Source: Marthasterias glacialis (lineage: Eukaryota > Echinodermata > Asteroidea > Forcipulatida > Asteriidae). From it: a DNA stretch of 64,000 nt. The position numbers and the translations under genes are program-made. Numbering within the stretch: position 1 is the stretch's first letter; every line of letters begins with the position of its first letter. Where the stretch lies: NCBI GenBank assembly GCA_911728455.2, contig OU452226.1, forward strand, positions 12,003,498 through 12,067,497, given 5' to 3'. Below are positions 60,012 through 64,000 of this stretch, piece by piece. Below the pieces are notes generated by a model. That model saw nothing but the letters and a program-made list of their open reading frames with translations. It was not told where the DNA came from and made no database searches.

Positions 60012-60936
60012 CTGGAGGAAAATAACAAACTCGACTGAATCAGATGTTGCTGTCTGTCACCGACTTTAACCAGTAGGCGCCGGTTGACACGTATGCAAGA
60101 AAACATTGTCCGAACCAGGAAACGGGCGGCAGTTAAACAAGCCACTGTGTAAAATCGGAATACCGGAGGAGGATGGGATAGTAAATGTTGGTGCTATTCC
60201 ATCCAGTGACGCTCGGTCTGATTGGCTTTCTGTAATTTGAAAATTGTATGTGTGATTATACAAATTCAAATGTGAAAAACTGTGCTGGACTATTCTCGCA
60301 GGGGTACTTTGACCAGGTGTGGTGGGGGAATAGTGCGACCAAAAGAAGTTGACTTTTTATGACTATGTGGGTCGGTAATGAACATTTTTCGAGAAAAAGG
60401 ATATTTTTTCAGATCCTCACGATATAGCAATAGCTAGCTTTCGGAAGTCTGTGTTGCTTCCTCATCAGTTGCATGTGGGTTGATTATAGTAAAATAATCA
60501 GGTAATTCTCATGGTACATCTGGGTAGATGTTGGGTTGCAACGGATATGGGGAATAACATAGCATGAACACAGTATGCACTCACCGTGCTATGCTTTGTT
60601 TCACCAAAAAAAAGAGAAGAGATGGGCTTGAGTATTTTGCTGGTTTTCGCCAATTATGCTGGGGCTATTGTGTAATCCCCGATTACAGACCTTTGCCCTT
60701 TTCTTCCAAGAAGAGGATTACGAGACATAGAGAGGCTTCCACCATTGTTTATTCAATGTAATTCGGCTCAATGGAGGTACATCAAAGTCAAGTGGGGGTC
60801 TAGCCTTGGTTCCGGATTTAGTACCGATCCTCGGCCATAGCTCATGGCCGAGGTTTTGCAAATCCCGTTTTGCATGTATTTGACATTTTCCCGATAGAGA
60901 AAACAAAAATCTCGGTGCCAAAAAGGGAATCTATTG
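60012..60936. other. Non-coding stretch with a perfect palindrome
   Basis: cctcggccat (60829-60838) and atggccgagg (60844-60853) form a perfect 10-bp hairpin stem with a 5-nt loop. Upstream exons of the minus-strand gene would lie here or beyond, but none was recognised. Confidence 0.55.
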
Positions 60937-61240
60937 TCATGACACTTGTGTCCTTAAGCAAGACACTTTAGGCCTACTATAATTGCTTCACATCAACCAG
61001 GAGTAAATGGATACCTGCGAGGGTAGAGATTGTTGGTATGAATGACTAGCAACCTGTGCCCCCATTTGGCTGCCGATGCTGCATACTCCAAAAGAGGTGA
61101 GATGGTTTTAGGAATGCTTAGGCCCCAATGAACAGGGGTAATAATACTGTAAGGCTCTTTAAGAGGCCTAGTTGGCTTGATAAAGCACAAAATAAATACA
61201 CGCAGTTATTATTATTGTTACTACTATTAATATTATTATT
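60937..61240 (+). mobile_element. SINE family E, longest copy
   Basis: Starts with 'cacttgtgtccttaagcaag', the core also found in SINE family A. It then has its own body ('accaggagtaaatggatacc', 'tttggctgccgatgctgcat', 'gatggttttaggaatgctt', 'ttgataaagcacaaaataaa') and an ATT-rich tail. It lacks the tRNA head. Confidence 0.8.
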
Positions 61241-61711
61241 CTTTTACAGTCATGGAATTGTAAAATCTCATTCTCTAATTGCAAGTAACTAAATTTCCAT
61301 CTTTTATCATTCTAATTTCTATTTGAATTAAATCAGGGAGATTACTGATGTAATTCATTAAAAAGGCAATCTGGTGATTGCCACCGGTCGTAACCCACTC
61401 ATTAATTAAATTAAAATATTCCCAACGATTGTTCAGATTAATATGCTCTTAATTACGTTTGTGAGTGGATCCTGCCGTCCTTCATTTTATGAAATCTGAG
61501 GAGAGCTGTCCTCAAATCCGTTGATGAGAACTCTTAGCACGTCTCAGAACCAAACTTCACACTTGGCATCGGTTTAAAAAGTGAAATTGAAACATTTTAT
61601 GAAATCTGTTTCTGTTTAATTTCAGCACGTACATTATGCGAGTACATCCTGTTGATTCATATGTGCATACTGGATTGCAGCATTGGATTGGTAGATTGGA
61701 AATTTTGTTAC
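61241..61711. other. Non-coding stretch
   Basis: AT-rich. Nothing recognised. Confidence 0.5.
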
Positions 61712-61728
61712 GGTTTATTGCTTGATAT

Positions 61729-62053
61729 TTAAAAAATAAGAAGTCGCATCACCCTCAAGGTAGATCCCCGTGCTGCCGCTTCCCAGGTTATATCCGTGGA
61801 GCTAGCTCTATGGTTGTATCATACATAATTGGGGTGTGATCCCTGGCTACACGGCAGTAACCGGTTGAATGGCTTCTGACTGGCACCCCCCAATATTGAC
61901 AAAATAGGGAGACCGCCAACATTAGGGCTTGATAGCTCAGTTGGTAGAGCGCCGGTACGATAAACCGGTGGTCACAGGTTCAAATCCTGCTCCAGTCAGT
62001 TTTTGTTTGATCAACCCAAAAATTGATTTAAAAATTGACTCAGTTTCCCTTGT
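61729..62053 (+). mobile_element. SINE with perfect 17-bp target-site duplication
   Basis: GGTTTATTGCTTGATAT occurs at 61712-61728 and again at 62054-62070, exactly bracketing 325 bp. That is the signature of target-primed retroposition and of a fairly recent insertion. The insert holds a well-folded tRNA-like unit at 61926-61998. Upstream is a shorter, degenerate tRNA-like unit (gtggagc near 61797, a ggtgtgatccc B-box-like word, then gctacac). The tail after the tRNA is 'cccaaaaattgatttaaaaa'. Confidence 0.88.
61926..61998 (+). tRNA. tRNA-like unit inside the SINE (Ile-GAT-like, not a functional tRNA)
   Basis: 73 nt: acceptor ggcttga / tccagtc (6 of 7 pairs, one of them G-U), D arm tagctcagttggtagagc, anticodon arm ccggt-acgataa-accgg, T arm acagg-ttcaaat-cctgc. 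The anticodon would be GAT, but position 33 is C instead of the near-universal T, and acceptor and T stem each carry a mismatch. The A and B boxes are good, so it serves as the SINE's pol III promoter. Confidence 0.65.
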
Positions 62054-62070
62054 GGTTTATTGCTTGATAT

Positions 62071-62504
62071 GGTAACAATTTATAACAACAACGTATAAAC
62101 ACAACATCAGAGGTTGATTTCCTGCTGTGACAAAAATTGTTCTTTTTCCAATAGAAAACAAAACAACACCACTTTTATAGAACAAGGTTTAAGGAGTGTG
62201 GAGGAGAGCAAATGCCCTCGCTCTCCTTAAAAATTGAAGTTCTGAATCCCGCATGGTTAAGGTTCTCCTTATACCTTTCTGTTTTGGCTCCGGGTGATTT
62301 TGAGCTGAGATGACTTAGCAAAGAATCATGAGCAAGGCTTTAAGCAGTTCCCCCACCCCAACAACCACTCTGGAGAGCACCAAGCTTGCATGCTTATCAC
62401 ACATTGGTGTAGGGTAAAAACAAAATTAATATTCTTTATCCTTGATGCAATTACCACATCTAACAAATTATCCGGGTACCAACTGCCAAGTCCAGTCTAG
62501 GAGT
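62071..62504. other. Non-coding stretch
   Basis: 'aaggagtgtggaggagagca' near 62190 recalls 'aagagtgtggaggagtgca' near 59545, a weak dispersed repeat. No genes. Confidence 0.45.
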
Positions 62505-63080
62505 TCGGACTTGAGACTTGACCTGCAACTTGAACCCTGGAACTTGAGACTTGATTGAGAGCGGAACACTGGAACTTAATACTTTACTTGAGAACTGAAC
62601 CCTGGGACTTGAGACTTGACTTAAGAACTGAACCCTGGAACTTGAGAACTAACCCCTGGAAATTGAGACATTACTTGAGAACTAAACCCTGGAACTTGAG
62701 ACTTCACTTGAGAACTGAACCCTGGAACTTGAGACTTCACTTGAGAACTGAACCCTGGAACTTGAGACTTCACTTGAGAACTAAACCCTACAACTTGAGA
62801 CTTTACAGACTTCACTTGAGAACTAAACCCTACTAAACCCTGGAACTTGAGACTTCACTTGAGAACTGAACCCTGGAACTTGAGACTTCACTTGAGAACT
62901 AAACCCTGGAACTTGAGACTTTACTTGAGAACTAAACCCTGGAACTTGAGACTTCACCTGGGAACTGAACCCTGGAACTTGAGACTTCAATTGAGAACTA
63001 AACCCTGGAACTTGAGACCTGAGCCCTGGGACTTGAGGCTCGACTTGAAGTTTTTTACCCCGGACATGAGACGTGCCTGA
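62505..63080. repeat. 33-bp tandem repeat, about 16 copies
   Basis: Consensus 'gaacttgagacttcacttga' + 'gaactgaaccctg'. The edges are diverged and the middle (about 62690-62990) is homogeneous. Because 33 is divisible by three, plus-strand frames (62555-62836, 62847-63080) and a minus frame stay open and read as an 11-residue repeat such as LRTEPWNLRLH. A coding role is doubtful. Confidence 0.93.
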
Positions 63081-64000
63081 GATTTGGTTCCAAAGACGTA
63101 TTTGACAATTCTAGGATTAGAATCTGCCAAAACAAAAAAGTCTGCGCGATAGAATATATTAAAATTTTAATTTAGCAGACTTGAAACTCTTGTAGTAAAA
63201 CTGTTTCAAATTATGTTATATGAGAGGTTGAAGAGGACCATTCAAACCGCCCCCCCCCCTTTCTCTCCACTCAACTTCCCTTTATGTTTAGAAAACAGAA
63301 TTATGAATAATTGCCATGCTGAAATATTTCCATAATAATTTTCCCATTCGGAGAGATATTACCATATGGTCTAAACAGAGTCGAGGCCAGGATTTGCATA
63401 ACAGGTTTGCTCACCTCTTGTTTGCTCTGTCTGAACGGCGGCTAACCATCCTTTGAGGTAAGATACACATTTTATTTCCATAACCCAAAATCAGCTCCCC
63501 CCCCCCCCTAAACTTTTTTTTTTTTTTGGGGGGGGGGGTTGAGTGGGGGGGGGGGGGTTGAGTGGGGGGGGGGGGTGAAAGAAATTAAAGAAAAAAAAAG
63601 GAACGAACAGATGGTTGGTAATCCAACCCTGGATGACAACATTTTCACAAGGGGATTCTACAAACCAAAGGTTCGAGTCGTCTAGGTTCCCCGCTAAATT
63701 TCTTTTCGCATAATTTCAACGCTAAGTATTGCTGGTAGAAACACGCCGCTCCATTCTCCGGCTAAGACTGCTGAGCTGTTGCCCCCATCTCATACGTCCA
63801 TGAAAATTTATGAGTGTGAATACATAAATATTGATGACGGAGCTTTGACCGGGGGGGAAGAACAGAAGAACAACAAAAAAAACATTGTTGCTGAAGAGAA
63901 GGGGAGAATTATTTATACATAGAGCATACCGTGGGATCTAAACGATTTTGTTTGTTTGTGAAATATGAAGTAGAGCCAACGATTTGCGTGAATATTTTAT
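63081..64000. other. Non-coding stretch with C / T / G homopolymer block
   Basis: Around 63497-63575 a C run, a T run and three G runs separated by 'ttgagt' follow one another. The G part could form a quadruplex, or pair with the C run. No exon recognised. Confidence 0.6.

Overview
This is a gene-poor, repeat-rich window of a eukaryotic nuclear genome, almost certainly an invertebrate animal. My leaning is a marine deuterostome such as an echinoderm, but nothing here proves the clade. The reasons are introns with animal-type splice sites, several tRNA-derived SINE families, many short foldback DNA transposons, a Penelope-like tail beside a LINE reverse-transcriptase end, and long G or C homopolymer runs. 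There are no bacterial-style operons. Most open frames are chance frames or simple-sequence artefacts.

Host coding sequence is sparse. Two well-supported internal exons lie on the minus strand, at 59769-60011 (81 codons' worth, phase 1 to phase 1) and 39208-39365 (52 codons, phase 1 to phase 0). Their phases are compatible, so they may belong to one gene whose introns fill much of the right half of the window. Two weaker minus-strand exon candidates lie between them (58215-58330 and 51675-51931). I do not recognise the protein. The second half of the 39 kb exon loosely resembles the start of an MABP (MVB12-type) domain.

Layout. At 1-281 there is retroelement debris, followed by a 500-N gap at 441-940 whose flanks share a 10-bp overlap. 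At 1.8-12.7 kb there are foldback MITEs and SINE pieces. At 12.7-30 kb there is mostly featureless non-coding DNA, with a (TTTG)n block, a degenerate 'acatttaggt' array, and a MITE rich in nuclear-receptor half-sites. The 30-50 kb stretch has the most tandem repeats: 69-bp x3, 118-bp x2, about 88-bp x7, 37-bp x8, 95-bp x22 and 50-bp x23, with nested MITEs at 40 kb. At 50-64 kb there are the exons, more SINEs (one with a perfect 17-bp target-site duplication), and 33-bp and roughly 36-bp degenerate arrays.

No complete gene, rRNA, CRISPR array or intact autonomous transposon was found. The most interesting items are the uncharacterised split gene, the 22-copy minisatellite with a G-quadruplex motif in every unit, the 50-bp array that keeps exact register, the foldback family whose copies share one arm deletion, the SINEs that share a 5' core but differ in 3' bodies, and a MITE carrying a perfect estrogen-response-element palindrome.
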